Shown: positions 51,092 to 63,658 of the stretch, piece after piece | Position numbering within the stretch: position 1 is the first letter of the stretch | Layout: each line of letters opens with the position of its first letter | From: Diphasiastrum complanatum | Taxonomy: Eukaryota; Streptophyta; Lycopodiopsida; Lycopodiales; Lycopodiaceae | DNA: 64,000 bases | Reading direction: 5' to 3' | Assembly: GCA_029204225.1 (NCBI GenBank) | Contig: CM055111.1 | Coordinates: forward strand, 41,728,815 to 41,792,814 | Position numbers and translations under genes: made by a program | The notes under the pieces: generated by a model | What the model saw: only the letters and a program-made list of their open reading frames with translations | What the model was told of the DNA's origin: nothing | Databases searched by the model: none

Positions 51092-51873
51092 AAGTACAAG
51101 AGCATAAGCCATTGATCTAATGCAAATCCATTTTTAGCAAGTTTTGGTGCTAAAAACTAGTATTGAGAGGGCAAGCTAGAATCTTGATTTTGGTGAGGAG
51201 ATTTGATCCTAGGGGTCCAAATCCGTACTGTCCACATGTGTGGGCACCTCTGAACCTGCATTTAATGCATGGTATTCATTTGATCCAAAAAAATTCAATT
51301 TGTGAGCTATTGTGTAATTTTTGGCGGAGATCCTAGGATAATCTACCAAGATCATTTGCCATTGATTAGATTTGAATTTGTTTCATGGAATCTAATTAAT
51401 CTAGGCTGATTTCAAGTCCTATTAAGGTTAAAAACAGGTCTTGAAAGTACACCAAGAAGGAAGAAAGAGATTAAGCCATTTTTTTGTCCAAAAATAGCCA
51501 AAATTGGCAAGATTTGATTGTAAGTAGATTTCACATCATCTTATCTTCATTCCAACTTTGTGAGGGAGTGCTAGAACTGAGATTATAAGTCCATTTGTTG
51601 GATTAGAAATCTAATTTGAGTGAAAAACTACAAGAGAGAGACCTTAGTGAGTTTCTAGAGATAATCAAATCCATTTCTTGGCAAGATTTGTTTGAAAGTA
51701 GTTTTCACTTCATCTTATCTTCATTCCAGCTTTGTGAGGGAGTGATAGAACTGTGATTATAAGTCCATTTGTTGGATAAGAAATCAAATTTGAGTGAAAC
51801 ACTGCAAGTGTGAGACCTTTGTGAGTTTCAAGTCAATCAAATCTATTTCTTGTTTGTAGAAGTCACTAGTAAG
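51092..51873 (+). other. Leader of family C with 174-bp tandem duplication
   Basis: Units at 51506-51679 and 51680-51853 share most positions (both hold TCATCTTATCTTCATTCC and GTGAGGGAGTG phrases). The second copy of the family (18297-18480) has only one unit. The gag ATG follows 20 bp later. Confidence 0.85.
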
Positions 51874-54030
51874 ATGGGATCTGCTGGAGCATACCTTCTA
51901 GAAGCTAGTGAGAGGTTGAATTCTACAAATTATGCTATTTGGAAGGTTAGAATGGAGTCACTCTTGGTGCTCCAAGACCTTTATGAGTTCTTGATTGAAG
52001 ATGAAGATGAACCTCTAGGTGCACAGGAGTTAGCTAGATACAAGAAGAGATCTAGGCTTGCACTTCATTGTGTGAAGATGAATGTGAGCAATGATTTGTT
52101 GAGAGAAGTATCAGCTTGTACTAATGCTAAAGAGGCTTGGGAGTCTTTAAAATCAATCTATGAGTCTAGCAACACTTCTAGAGTTCTTATGCTTAGAAAT
52201 CAAATTTTGCAAAGCATGAGGAGAAGTGAGGAGAGTGCACAGGATTATGTACTCAGAATCAAGTCTCTAAATAGGGAGTTGGCTTCCATTGGAGAGAAGA
52301 TTCATGATGAAGAGCTTGTACAAATTGTCCTTAATGGTCTAGGAGATGACTTTGCAAATTTGGTCCAAAGTTTTGCCATCCAAGACACTTTGCCAACTAT
52401 AGAAAAACTTCACAGTGTATTAGTGGCTGAAGAGTGTAGGATGCTCCATGCAAAATCTAGGATGAGTTCCTTGTCGTTGCAGGATGGTGATGAGAAAGCC
52501 AATTTCTCATTCAAGGGCAAAAAGAAGACCAATGGAAAGAAGAAGCATCTAAAGGAGGCCAAAGAAGAGGATGATGCATCAAGCTCAAAGGACAAGTCAA
52601 AGCAAAAATGCTTCTTTTGTGGAAAGAAGGGGCATTATGCATCTGAATGCTACAAGAGGCTAAGAGCACAAGTGGAGGAGGACAAACAAGGAAACCTTGC
52701 AAAGGAGGAGGAGGAGGATGAAGTAGATGTATTCTTGATGGCATCTACATCCTCACCAACAAGCAATAGCAATTCAAGAGACAATTGGTGGATCGACAGT
52801 GGGGCTAGCTCCCACATGTCTTGTGAAAAGGACTTTTTCTCAACCTTACACTCATTCAATGATGATAAAAAGTTTGTCTTTACTGCAAATGATGAAGAGT
52901 GTAGGATAGATGGTGTTGGCACCATATCTTTGTGTCTAGAATCCTCAAAATGCATGGATCTAGAAAATGTCCTTTATGTACCATCAATCACCAAGAATAT
53001 GCTTAGTGTTGGTCTACTCTTAGAAAGTGGTTTGGATGTCCACTTTAAGCATGGTGTTTGCTTCATCTTGAAGAATGATGTTTGCATTGCAAAGGGATTT
53101 AAACATGGAAGATTGTTTAAGTTGGAAGCTAGTGTTGCTTTTGAAAGAATGAGCTTGGCGAAGGAGGAGATCACTCAAGAGGAGATCTTGGCAAAGTGTG
53201 ATCTTGCTTGCATTGAGGAGGAGCATCAAAAGGAGGAAGATCTTGAGGATCAGCCTCAAAGCATGAGATTTCCAAGGGAGTCCTCAATGACAATGGCCGA
53301 GTCATCAAATTGCATGCAAATTGTCCATTCAAGTGTGCATCTTGCAAGGGTGGTGAGCATTGGAGAGTCTACTATCTTTGAATACTTTTTGGAAAGTATT
53401 AGTAGACATGAGGTGACTTGTTTCTTACCTTTAAGATCCATGTTGTTTATTACTTTGTATGACAAGACAATGAAATGGGATGCTTTGAAATCTACATTTG
53501 TTGTTGATAAAGCAATTTCATTGGATAACTATTTTTGTAATAGTTTGAATAGAGTCATAAAACATGAAACATCATTTGCTTTGGAAATCTTTCTGTCCAC
53601 ATGCTTTGTGCATGATCATTCCAATGTAAGGACCAGAGATTATCCTATTTCAATGATAGGAATAATGGTAGTGTTTTGCTCTTCAAGTAGAGATTGTAGA
53701 ATCTACTTATTTTCAACCAAAGAATTTGTCAATGGTGGAAATGTGATCTTTCAAGAGTGGAAGATTTGTAAACTTGAAGAAGCACCTTTGGATCAACACA
53801 TTATTCAATTCATTGATGTTTTGGAGTCAAGTCAAGTGGAGGATCAAGCTCAAGACCCGAGGACTCCAAGAAGAATCTTGAGTATCAAGATGGAGCCATC
53901 TAGGCTCAATCATATGGATCAAGCAAGACAAGTTGTCTTTGGCAACATTATTTATGCACTTAATATTTTCATTGATGTATCTTCAAGTGCACAAAATGCC
54001 TTGGAATCCATGGCTTGGCATGATGTTTAG
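51874..54030 (+). CDS. Family C polyprotein: gag, zinc knuckle, protease, decayed pol (718 aa)
   Basis: The ATG at 51874 (MGSAGAYLLEASERLNSTNY) is chosen because the frame upstream has no ATG. Gag fills about residues 1-235, a CCHC knuckle CFFCGKKGHYASEC begins near 246, and the protease active site WWIDSGASSHM has its Asp at 308. ENVLYVPSITKNMLSVG follows. From about residue 430 the normal pre-integrase and integrase core are replaced by sequence with only distant echoes of the integrase C-terminal linker (STCFVHDHSNVRTRDYPIS; FSTKEFVNGGNVIFQE; PSRLNHMDQARQVVFGN). No RT. The frame is nevertheless free of stops. It would provide capsid and maturation protease only; RT and integrase must come from another element. 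Confidence 0.9.
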   Translation: MGSAGAYLLEASERLNSTNYAIWKVRMESLLVLQDLYEFLIEDEDEPLGAQELARYKKRSRLALHCVKMNVSNDLLREVSACTNAKEAWESLKSIYESSNTSRVLMLRNQILQSMRRSEESAQDYVLRIKSLNRELASIGEKIHDEELVQIVLNGLGDDFANLVQSFAIQDTLPTIEKLHSVLVAEECRMLHAKSRMSSLSLQDGDEKANFSFKGKKKTNGKKKHLKEAKEEDDASSSKDKSKQKCFFCGKKGHYASECYKRLRAQVEEDKQGNLAKEEEEDEVDVFLMASTSSPTSNSNSRDNWWIDSGASSHMSCEKDFFSTLHSFNDDKKFVFTANDEECRIDGVGTISLCLESSKCMDLENVLYVPSITKNMLSVGLLLESGLDVHFKHGVCFILKNDVCIAKGFKHGRLFKLEASVAFERMSLAKEEITQEEILAKCDLACIEEEHQKEEDLEDQPQSMRFPRESSMTMAESSNCMQIVHSSVHLARVVSIGESTIFEYFLESISRHEVTCFLPLRSMLFITLYDKTMKWDALKSTFVVDKAISLDNYFCNSLNRVIKHETSFALEIFLSTCFVHDHSNVRTRDYPISMIGIMVVFCSSSRDCRIYLFSTKEFVNGGNVIFQEWKICKLEEAPLDQHIIQFIDVLESSQVEDQAQDPRTPRRILSIKMEPSRLNHMDQARQVVFGNIIYALNIFIDVSSSAQNALESMAWHDV

Positions 54031-54225
54031 TTTTGAAGTGTGATACATGTATATAGACACATTTATGGAACATCTTGTAAGGGATCCTCTAAGAGGTGGT
54101 GAAAGATCCTTCATGGACATCATTCTCTATTGGAGTCTCAAAAGTTCCTTCTTTGTAGCTGGATTTTTTAGACACTTCTAAAAGCTTTCATTGATCTATC
54201 AAGAGAGTTGTAAATAGATCAAGCT

Positions 54226-54240
54226 AAATTTGAGGAGGAG
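54226..54240 (+). promoter_or_regulatory. Polypurine tract, family C
   Basis: AAATTTGAGGAGGAG directly before the TG of the 3' LTR. Confidence 0.88.
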
Positions 54241-54912
54241 TGTGAAGAATTGCCAAAAATTGGCAAATCTAGCTTGATCAAAAACCATGTAGAATAGTGT
54301 AAATTGTGTACACAAGTGGGTCCCACACATGTGAGGCCATGATGCTAGGTCAAGTCAAGAGAGTTGGTCATGTCTATTTGGTGGTCATCCCTACTTTATA
54401 GGACCTACACCTAAGTTTAAGGTGAAAATTTGACCAACTAGCTACCTACCAAGCATAACTCTAGGAAATAGACTAGGGTTTCATTTTAGGTCAAGGAGAT
54501 GATTTAACTTCCTTATTACATGCTGGAAATCCACCTAACTTCAAGAAGGAAGTCGAATTTGCTATGTATTCCCTCTCTCCATAGTGAGAAGATAGAAAAA
54601 TTTTGGAGCTCATTGGCAATCTCAAGCTAGTTCACTATGTACATTGAGTTTTTGTGATCCAAATGAAACCAAATCAATTTCTACTTGTTTCTCAGGTTGA
54701 AGGCCGTACTACAGCCTGTAGTACACACGTGTGGGCTCTGATTTCAATGTTTATCAATGCTTTTGATTGTTAATGCTTGTTGTTTGTCAAATTGCCAATC
54801 TAGATCAACTTTTTTGTGTCTAGTTTTTTGATAGATTGTTAAGCAAGCATCCAATCACTCTTGTGGATCTTTTGTAGATCCATTTATGGTCCTAAAGTAC
54901 AGTACTTTCACA
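54241..54912 (+). mobile_element. 3' LTR of family C
   Basis: 672 bp, lacking 29 bp present in the 5' LTR (near 54343). Followed by target duplication CAAAT. Confidence 0.95.
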
Positions 54913-54917
54913 CAAAT

Positions 54918-55207
54918 GCTTCTCCATAGTCTAATTAGATTCTCTTATAGTTTTGTCTGAACTATCTAATACTTTGATATAGCAATGTTTTACGCTGTTA
55001 TGTTTGTCTACAAAATCAATCTAATAGATTTTGATGATTGCAAAGTTAGAATCACTTAGAACTCAAACATGGCAATAGTCACGATAGTTCTGTTCAAATT
55101 TGATAGGTGTAGTCATGCATTAGGAGAAGGATTATTCCGCAAAGCTCGATAGTACGTCTATCAAATGCAACAATTTCTCTATCGAGCATACTTTTCCTCT
55201 TCCAACA
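54918..55207 (+). mobile_element. Family F 5' LTR, second part
   Basis: Continues to ...CTCTTCCAACA, followed by a primer-site-like TGGTATCAAAGCA (55208-55220). With 50181-50377 it forms an LTR of roughly 490 bp. Before family C inserted, the two halves adjoined at CAAAT. Confidence 0.6.
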
Positions 55208-56834
55208 TGGTATCAAAGCAGTATTTTCTAGTATCAGATCATTTTTATGGATTTTCGATTAAATCATTGTATGGTAATAGTGACATTATCATATACTATT
55301 TTTCATTATTGAGTCATCAAATTATCAACAAACTAACTTCCATATGGATTCACAGTAGACAAGCTAAACGGATCCAATTAACATTTGTGAAAATTTAAGA
55401 TGAAGACCTTGCTAATTGCTAATGAGCTATGGGATGTTGAAACAGAAATTGAATTGAAGCTTGAAGATGATACAACTGACTCCACATAAAAATCAAAGGA
55501 TGGTAAATCTTTGCACTAATCATTTTAATGTTTTAGATACCTAGATTGGCCATGTATTTGCATGTATCTGAAGCTCAAACTTTGAAAGAAGTATGGGAAA
55601 CCTAGAGCGCACTATATGATGTGAGGGACGTAACTTCTAAGTGGCATCCTAAAAGAAAATTCTTCTCACTCACAAGATGTCTAATAGTGATTCGCTTCAG
55701 AATCATGTTAACCAGTTTAAGAACCTGTTGCAGTAGATGGCAGTTGTCGGATCGACTATCGACGACAACTATCGACGATTAAGATGCAATTATGACATTG
55801 ATATCAAGTCTGTCACCTATATACAAAAATCGGGTGATGATCATAACGACAGACTCAGATTTAACTTTATCAAGAGTAATCAATGTGTTGCTATAGGATA
55901 GAAGAAATGTAGACAACTCTTTGAATTTAGTATTGCATGCTCTATATGTAAAAAAGGCATTAAACGTCAAAAGAAAGACATGAAATAATGTGTATCAAAT
56001 CAAAAGGCAACACATATTCAAGAGCAATTATCGAATCCACGTCCGAAGAAGAAGAAATTATGTAAGTATTGCAAACTCACTAATCATGAGATTTAAGATT
56101 GTAGGATATTGAAAGTGAAGAATGCCAACGACAAGCAATCAGATCAATAGGCAAATGCAGTTGCATTTACATCTCAATGCCATGTTCAAGACATGGATGC
56201 AAGGGCGTTTATGATTGAAGAACAGATAGGGCAAGTCGATAATGCTTGGTTTCTAAATTCTTGAGTCACTCAACATATGACCAATCCTATACGCCTTACA
56301 ATACAAAGAGATGTTCATCTTGGTGATGATAGTACACACACTATCGAAGGTAAAGGCACTATAAAATTGAAACTCTAACATGATCAATTCAAGTTACTAT
56401 CAAATTTTTTGTATATACCTAAACTATCAGCAAATCTATTATCAGTAAGTAGAATTATTGATTTAGGTCACTGGGTAGAATTTGAGTCTAATCAATGCCA
56501 AATTGTCGATAGGACGAATTAGAAGGTCCTTGCACTCAAAAGAGGCTTGGATTCATTGTTATTCTGACACAAGTCAAGCCTTGAATACTTTTGTTCTAGT
56601 CAATAAGCACTATAGATTAGGTCACTTGAATCATATATCTGTACCGAACATGTTAACAATCCTTAGTACTTGATCTCAATTATCTAGACAAGAAGATCAA
56701 GTGAACCCCCATATCTATCATAGCTACATTCTTGGAAAGCAGACTAGGATTCCATTTAGATTGAGTCATAAGCGTGCAACAAAAGAATTCTAGATGTCGT
56801 TCATTCATATATATGTGGCCCAATGCAAAATTTT
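55208..56834 (+). pseudogene. Family F gag-protease-integrase remnant
   Basis: Heavily mutated. Gag traces include ANELWDVE, ALYDVRDVTSKWH, and, across frames, SNSDSLQNHVNQFKN-like sequence. A degenerate zinc knuckle (CKYCKLTNHEI) is near 56060. Protease is reduced to NAWFLNS*VTQHMT near 56250, followed by GKGTIKLKL, LLSNFLYIPKLSANLLSVS and a faint pre-integrase. At 56780-56834 the VHSYICGPMQ integrase opening stops. At least ten stops or shifts. It is related to 22308-23040. Confidence 0.78.
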
Positions 56835-56874
56835 GTCTGCTTTTCACACGTGTGAGCATAGCCAAAAGCATGTG

Positions 56875-57000
56875 ATTGATCTTCTAAGGAGTGTGTGATT
56901 GCACATGAAACTACCTCTTGATTGTAGCTACCAGTCTATCTTGACAATCTGCAAGGCAAGAGCACACTTCCACACAAAAGCTTTAAAAAGCTATCATTCA
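56875..57000 (+). mobile_element. Family F 3' LTR start, partial
   Basis: TTGATCTTCTAAGGAGTG, CACATGAAACTACC and CAAGGCAAGAGCACAC blocks match 50184-50270 in order. The internal region before it is cut within integrase, so pol was lost by deletion. Homology fades after about 56960. The DNA from 57000 to 57220 is unassigned. Confidence 0.55.
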
Positions 57001-57220
57001 CATATTAAAAAGTCACTTGATGAAAAACTAAGTACAAAAATAGGTTGCTCTAGGGTAAAGTCGATCAGCTTCGTGTTGTCTGATTCGAGCGAATCAATAG
57101 TATGTATAAAGGAGATCTCACTACCATATAGCCATAGCTCGTGTTATTACATGTGGTAATGCTCACAAATGATTGGATCCCATTGATTGTCTTTCTACAT
57201 CATGATTGGACTCCTAGATT

Positions 57221-58382
<1,162 letters not shown>

Positions 58383-58473
58383 AGGTTCATTGGATTACTA
58401 GAGTCCAGGATTTATTCTAGCTCTATAGAGCTATTCTTTCTGTTTGTGTTTCATCTCTTGCTACTCGATCGCT

Positions 58474-59184
58474 ATGGAAGGTTCAACTTTAAAGACCCAG
58501 TTGATCAACAAATTCAACGGAGATGACTTCCACATGTGGAAGTTCAAGATGAGGATGATCCTGATCGAGAAAGAGCTATGGGGGTACGTAAATGGCTCAA
58601 TACCCAAGCCGATAGAACCTGAATTGCTTCAAGCATGGGAAGCAAAGGATGGCAAAGCACTTGCCATTGTATCCATGAATCTGAAAGACACTCAGATTGC
58701 TCATGTGTCAAACATCACCATTTCCAAAGAAGCGTGGGATATCCGTACAAGCATCTACGAGACCTCAGATGTGTCCACTCATCTCTTCTTGAGAAAGAAG
58801 ATGCTGACACTCAGAATGAGCGAAGGCACCTCAGTAAGCAACCATCTGAACGAGTTCAAACAATTGCTAAACCAACTGGCTATAGTAGGATCACCTGTAT
58901 CAAAAGAAGACTCTACCATGTCTCTTCTTGCCAGTCTTCCATCCTCCTATGACAATTTAGTGTTGCTTCTTAGCAACACTCCTACGCTATCTCTACAAAA
59001 ATTCATAGCAAGTCTGTTGCAGGAAGAAGTAAGGAGGAAAAGTTTGTCCACGTCAACGAGTACCAAATCCATGGCACTCTACTCAACCAAGCAGCAGTCC
59101 AAGAAGAAGAAAGGCTTCAAGGACAAGAAGACAAAGGCAAAACAGCCAGCAGTTTCGCAACCACAACAGCAACAGCACGGCTAA
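58474..59184 (+). pseudogene. Family B gag (plus copy)
   Basis: ATG at 58474 (MEGSTLKTQLINKFNGDDFH), then MWKFKMRMILIEKELWGYV, LFLRKKMLTLRMSEGTS, LASLPSSYDNL, and a Lys/Gln-rich tail. 236 codons end in TAA (59182-59184), but the same frame continues straight into the zinc knuckle, so this stop is a nonsense change. An upstream ATG at 58444 adds ten residues not expected in Copia gag. Confidence 0.85.
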
Positions 59185-60446
59185 TCATCATCCAAGACCA
59201 GGCTATTTTGCAAGTACTGCAAAAGAACCAACCATGATATCAAGGACTGTTGCGTCCTCAGGCATAATGAAGCCAAGAAGAAGATGCAGCGCCAACAACA
59301 AGGCAACTCTGACACAATCAGAGATTCACAAGAACATGAGAGAGCGTCGATGGTACAAGATCCACCCAATAGAGATGCCCATCAATGGTATCTCGATTCA
59401 GGTGCCTCTCAGCACATGACGCCATGCAAAGACCTCTTCCCTACACTCATAGCTACAGAATCAAAGTACATCTTCTTTGGTGACTCCAGTTCACATCAAG
59501 TCGAAGGCCAAGGCTCTATTCGACTACAATTCTCTGATGGCATCACAAGGCAACATAATGGTGTACTTTATGTATCCAAATTAACAAAGAACTTATTGTC
59601 TATTAGAAAGATCACTGATAAAGGCTATAGAGCTTTGTTTATAGCTAGGCGATGTACTATTTTAGATGAGAATTCAAAGGAAATTCTCTCTGCTTACAGA
59701 GAAGGAAATTTGTACATACTGAGTCACGATGTTGCACTTTCTGTGAATTGTTCAGATGCTAATTTATGGCATCAGAGATTAGGACATCTAAACATGCGTT
59801 CAATCTTGTATATGCATCATAACAAAATGGTCAAGGACATGAATATAAACGCTATTACTATGGCTAATCAATTTGTCTGTGAAAGTTGCTTACTAGGCAA
59901 ACAACCTAGAACCAGATTTTCAAGAGGACAGGCCAGAAGAGCCAAGTCCATTCTGTCACTAATACACAGTGACTTATGTGGTCCCATGAGCATACCTTCC
60001 TTGGGTAAGGTTGTATATTTTATTACATTCATTGATGACTACTCCCATTTTACCAGTGTAATGTTCATTAAGAACAAGTTAGAAGCAATCAATTGCTTCA
60101 AGAAATTCAAGCAATATGCTAAGAATCAGACTGGTCAGAAAATCAAGGCCCTACGGTCTGATTCAGGGGGAGAGTACCTATCAAATGAGATGAAGGACTA
60201 ACTGTCGTCATGTGGCGTGCACCATCAGTTTACTACAAGCTACACTCCTCAACAAAATGGAGTAGCTCAGCAGAAAAACCGCACATTGTTGGAAGTTGCA
60301 CAATCCATGACAGCCAATGCCCATTTATCTCAAACATTCTGGGCAGAAGCAATCTCTACGGCCTGCTATCTGCAGAACTACTCCAGCACTAAAGCAGTTG
60401 ATTCCAAGACATCGTTTGAAGCCTATTGCAGATACAAACAAGCTTG
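59185..60446 (+). pseudogene. Family B zinc knuckle, protease, integrase (plus copy)
   Basis: Same frame as gag. Zinc knuckle FCKYCKRTNHDIKDC near 59210, protease WYLDSGASQHM near 59390, GVLYVSKLTKNLLSI, pre-integrase LWHQRLGHLN ... CESCLLGKQ, integrase FITFIDDYSHF, LRSDSGGEY, a TAA at 60199-60201 (Tyr codon in the minus copy), TPQQNGVAQQKNR (Glu of the D-D-E motif replaced by Gln) and NYSSTKAVDSK. The frame ends in the MITE at 60447. Apart from two stops and the catalytic Glu change it is well preserved. Confidence 0.87.
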
Positions 60447-60822
60447 CATTAGGGGAGTTTTGAGCTCCAAAAAGACCCTTTAAGAATTCGTGCAAGATGT
60501 TTTTTATATTATTGAAATATTATAACACTAATACTTTTGACTTGCAAAAACTTCTTAATCATTTCTCAAAATAATGTCATGTAACATATCATTGGAAAGC
60601 CCTTGTTGAGCGCTTTTCAATGCACCAAACACCGCTAAATTTGGACTTACCACAAAGTTATGCCATTTTTAGTGTGGAATCAAAATGTGGACTCAAAAAG
60701 TTACGTTACGTAGATTTCAAATTTGAGTGTTTTGATTGGTCCATGTGTAAGAAAAAATAAAGAAAAAAATATAAAAAGAGTCTTTACAAAGGGTCTTTTT
60801 TGGATTTAGAACTCCTCTAATG
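60447..60822. mobile_element. MITE, 376 bp, in family B integrase
   Basis: Terminal inverted repeats of about 38 bp with several mismatches: CATTAGGGGAGTTTTGAG on the left and CATTAGAGGAGTTCTAAA in reverse on the right, both continuing to AAAGACCCTTT. The minus copy of family B (5380-5460) supplies the uninterrupted site. AT-rich, no coding. No obvious target duplication (AAGCTTG / AAACATC), so the superfamily is not assigned; TA at both ends inside the repeat leaves Tc1/Mariner or Harbinger types possible. Confidence 0.85.
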
Positions 60823-61460
60823 AAACATCTACATGTTTTTTAATGTCTCTGCTATGCACAAGTGCCATTTGATCTGAGGAAGAAGCTAGACCCAGTAAGC
60901 TGTAAGAACATCTTCATCGGCTACTCAACGTCACATAAAGCATATCGCATCTATGATGGTGATTCAGGTCACATCTCAATCAGCCGTGATGTTGTCTTTC
61001 AAGTATCACGATTTCAAGCAGAAGCAACCGATGCAAGAGTATGCCACAGCAGCTCCACCATCCATCATTAGGCAACGACCTACAACTGTTTAGACACAGG
61101 AGTTTTCCCAAGAGCTCCGCTTACCATCAATGGGCCCAGACCCACGATTGTTCAGCCACAAGATGCTCTGCTAAAGGATTTTCACAGAAGTATGGGATTG
61201 ACACTGGTAGTCAAACATACATCAATCCGCTTGTTATTTACTTCTTGCTCCGCAGACTGCAATGTATATCTCAAGCGTAAAGAGTCAAGCTATGTCATAA
61301 TAGCATTATACGTTCATGATTCTTTAATTATCAGCAATTCAAATCAGTTATCACAGGAAACCAAATCTCTGCTTTCATCATAGTTTGAGATGACTGATTT
61401 AGGCCCAGTCCATTACCTTCTTGGTTTGGAGATCAGCAGAGATGGCATAGGCAGAAGGAT
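60823..61460 (+). pseudogene. Family B integrase tail and RT fragment
   Basis: After the MITE: FDLRKKLDPVSCKNIFIGYS, HKAYRIYDGDSGHISISRDV, a linker with GPRPTIVQPQDA, a large deletion, then RT pieces CNVYLKRKESSYVIIALYVH (YVDD reduced to YVHD), DLGPVHYLLGLEISRD. Stops at 61069-61071, 61381 and others. Confidence 0.78.
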
Positions 61461-61499
61461 AGTTATAAGCCAAACTCCCTAGAGCACTTTACGACATGA

Positions 61500-61904
61500 A
61501 GTAATCTGCTAGGACTTGGTTTTCAAAGGATTAACACTTCTTTTTATCGAACATGGTTATAACTTAAGCACTTCATATTTTAATGTCTACTTTAAATTAG
61601 TGCAGCATTCTTCTTTTATTAATACCTTGTATGTGGACAACACACTACTATTCAATGACAGTGTCGAAAAGACGCGAAACAAATGTTGTCCTCAGAATTC
61701 GACAGGACAGATATGGACGAAGCTCATTACTATCTCGGTATTCAAATCTGCAAAGACAGAGAGCAAAGGATGATTTACATCACTCAAAAAATGTACATTT
61801 ATAATATGCTAATCAGATATAATCTGATGAATTGCAAGTTAGCTCACTCACCAATGGACATTTCCTATCTAGAAAAACAAGAGAATTCTCCATGTAATTC
61901 TTAG
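61500..61904 (+). pseudogene. Second, different Copia RT fragment
   Basis: Another copy of the RT palm end follows directly: LFIEHGYNLSTSYFNVYF, SFINTLYVDNTLLFND (YVDN), then in another frame SSEFDRTDMDEAHYYLGIQI, CKDREQRMIYITQKMYIYNM and KLAHSPMD. The sequence differs clearly from the fragment at 61290-61460, so two Copia lineages are joined. It stops at 61904, beyond which no homology is seen. Confidence 0.78.
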
Positions 61905-62855
61905 GCATAAATAGGATGTGGACAAATTAGGCAAAATGGAAGATGGAAATAGAAGGCTAACATTTATTAGATGGGAAATGGTTTGCTATTTGATAGATTT
62001 CCATCATCAATTTAGGAAGTGTTACATTTTTTCTGGTTTGCATACTTCTTAGGGATATTTCATAGGGGGGGTGCAATAGTGACATCAAGTCACACTTGAC
62101 CCCTTCATAGCCCCCATCTCTTTTTGTATTTCTTCATCTAGATTTCACATGCAAATATGCATAGTGGGCCTTAGTTCCCTCTCCTCTATCTTGTAGCAAC
62201 TTGCATGATGTTTTCCTGCCTAAAAAATTCAAATTTGAACGTCTTCTAAAAAAATAAGAGGCCCAACTATAGTAGAGATGATGCTAGGGGTAGTGCTTGG
62301 CATGTTCACTTAACCCAAGTCAGCATTCTTTATGCCAAGTCATCTTCCACACATGGGAGCCCTGACTTTCCTATGTGAAACAGGGTAATTGCCTTCCTAT
62401 TTTTTCTTTCCAATGAATGGTGAGTTTTTTGACAGATAGACATGCCCTAGGCATGTGTCTGAAAACACCCTTAGTTATGTTTGTTTCAGTCTAGAAAAAT
62501 GAAAGAATCATCCTCTTGTTTCCTTACATAGGAACTTATAAAAAGCTCATTGAATATCAATCATAGTAGGGGTTCTCAACAATTTGAAAAAGTAAAAATG
62601 TATGGTGACACACTTAGTGGGAAAGCATAGAGTAATGCTTTTAATAGTTGTCCCATGTATCTACTAACATATTTGGTTGGAAAAGGGGTGCCCACTTGGG
62701 CATCAACTACATGACTTGACAAGTTTGCTTTATTACACACTTTATGCCACATTGTGTACTTAGCCTGACGAATGAGCATTCTTTTTTAAATTGAAATGAA
62801 CATTTAATGCTCTTTTTAACAAGAGAGCATTAATTGAAACATTTGTCTTTTGTTG

Positions 62856-62858
<3 letters not shown>
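61905..62858. other. Unassigned DNA
   Basis: No gene recognised. Contains G-runs (near 62067) and A/T-rich stretches only. Confidence 0.45.
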
Positions 62859-62924
<66 letters not shown>

Positions 62925-62934
62925 CACACACACA
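62859..62934. repeat. (TC)n followed by (CA)n
   Basis: 32 TC units (62859-62922) then six CA units, a compound microsatellite. Confidence 0.95.
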
Positions 62935-63406
62935 TGAATCAATGGCCTTGCCCACTAAGCTTTTGTTGGCCCATCATGATGTGCCTTCTATTCTCAAAGG
63001 TGCAATATGAGAAATTTATTTTTCTTGCCCATGGCCAAGAAAGGAAAACCAACTACTTCTCCTTGAAAACTCTTTTTTGTTGGGAAGCTAATTGGCACAA
63101 CCAAGAATGGAAGTGTGTTAATGTGGCCAATGAATGTGTGTATGAGTGGACGTGCATCGCACATACGTAAAACATGGGATCAACGTATTCCTCAACGTGA
63201 TTGAGGGTGCAAGCAAGCCCCACTCTCACTCGTGCAGGGCCCTACCGTACTCCAACGATCGAGGAACCTCCATCATGCTAGATACATCAAGATCCATGAT
63301 GAGATGGATCAAGCTTCTTGAGGGTGGCTTTGCTACTGCACCTAGTCACGTCCAGGAATATGCAGATCCTGAAAGATGCAGCCTTATCAACATTTAATTG
63401 CATATG

Positions 63407-63408
<2 letters not shown>

Positions 63409-63449
<41 letters not shown>
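63409..63449. repeat. (AT)n microsatellite
   Basis: About 20 AT units, 41 bp. Confidence 0.95.
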
Positions 63450-63451
<2 letters not shown>

Positions 63452-63658
63452 GTGCCACATGGCACTTCACTTGGGAGGCTGCCTTCATCTGCATCTCCTC
63501 AGCTTTGTTTAAATATTGTTTATTAGAAAAGACGAAGAAGGCCTTGGGCTGATCATGTCACGTGGGTATCTATTCCGTTGACAGGATTACTAAAATCACA
63601 AATCCCGACCTACATCACACTACCTACTTCAACTCTCCCCCACAACACGCACCCACAC

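Larger units (their letters stand above)
50378..54912 (+). mobile_element. Complete non-autonomous Copia element, family C
   Basis: 4535 bp, flanked by target duplication CAAAT (50373-50377, 54913-54917). The 5' LTR is 701 bp (50378-51078) and the 3' LTR 672 bp (54241-54912); the difference is mainly a 29-bp deletion. Substitutions number about ten (1.5 percent). It has primer site, leader, one open frame (gag, zinc knuckle, protease, decayed pol) and a polypurine tract, but no RT, no RNase H and no usable integrase. Three other copies occur in the window (2472, 16257-19115, 23698/30461). Confidence 0.95.
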
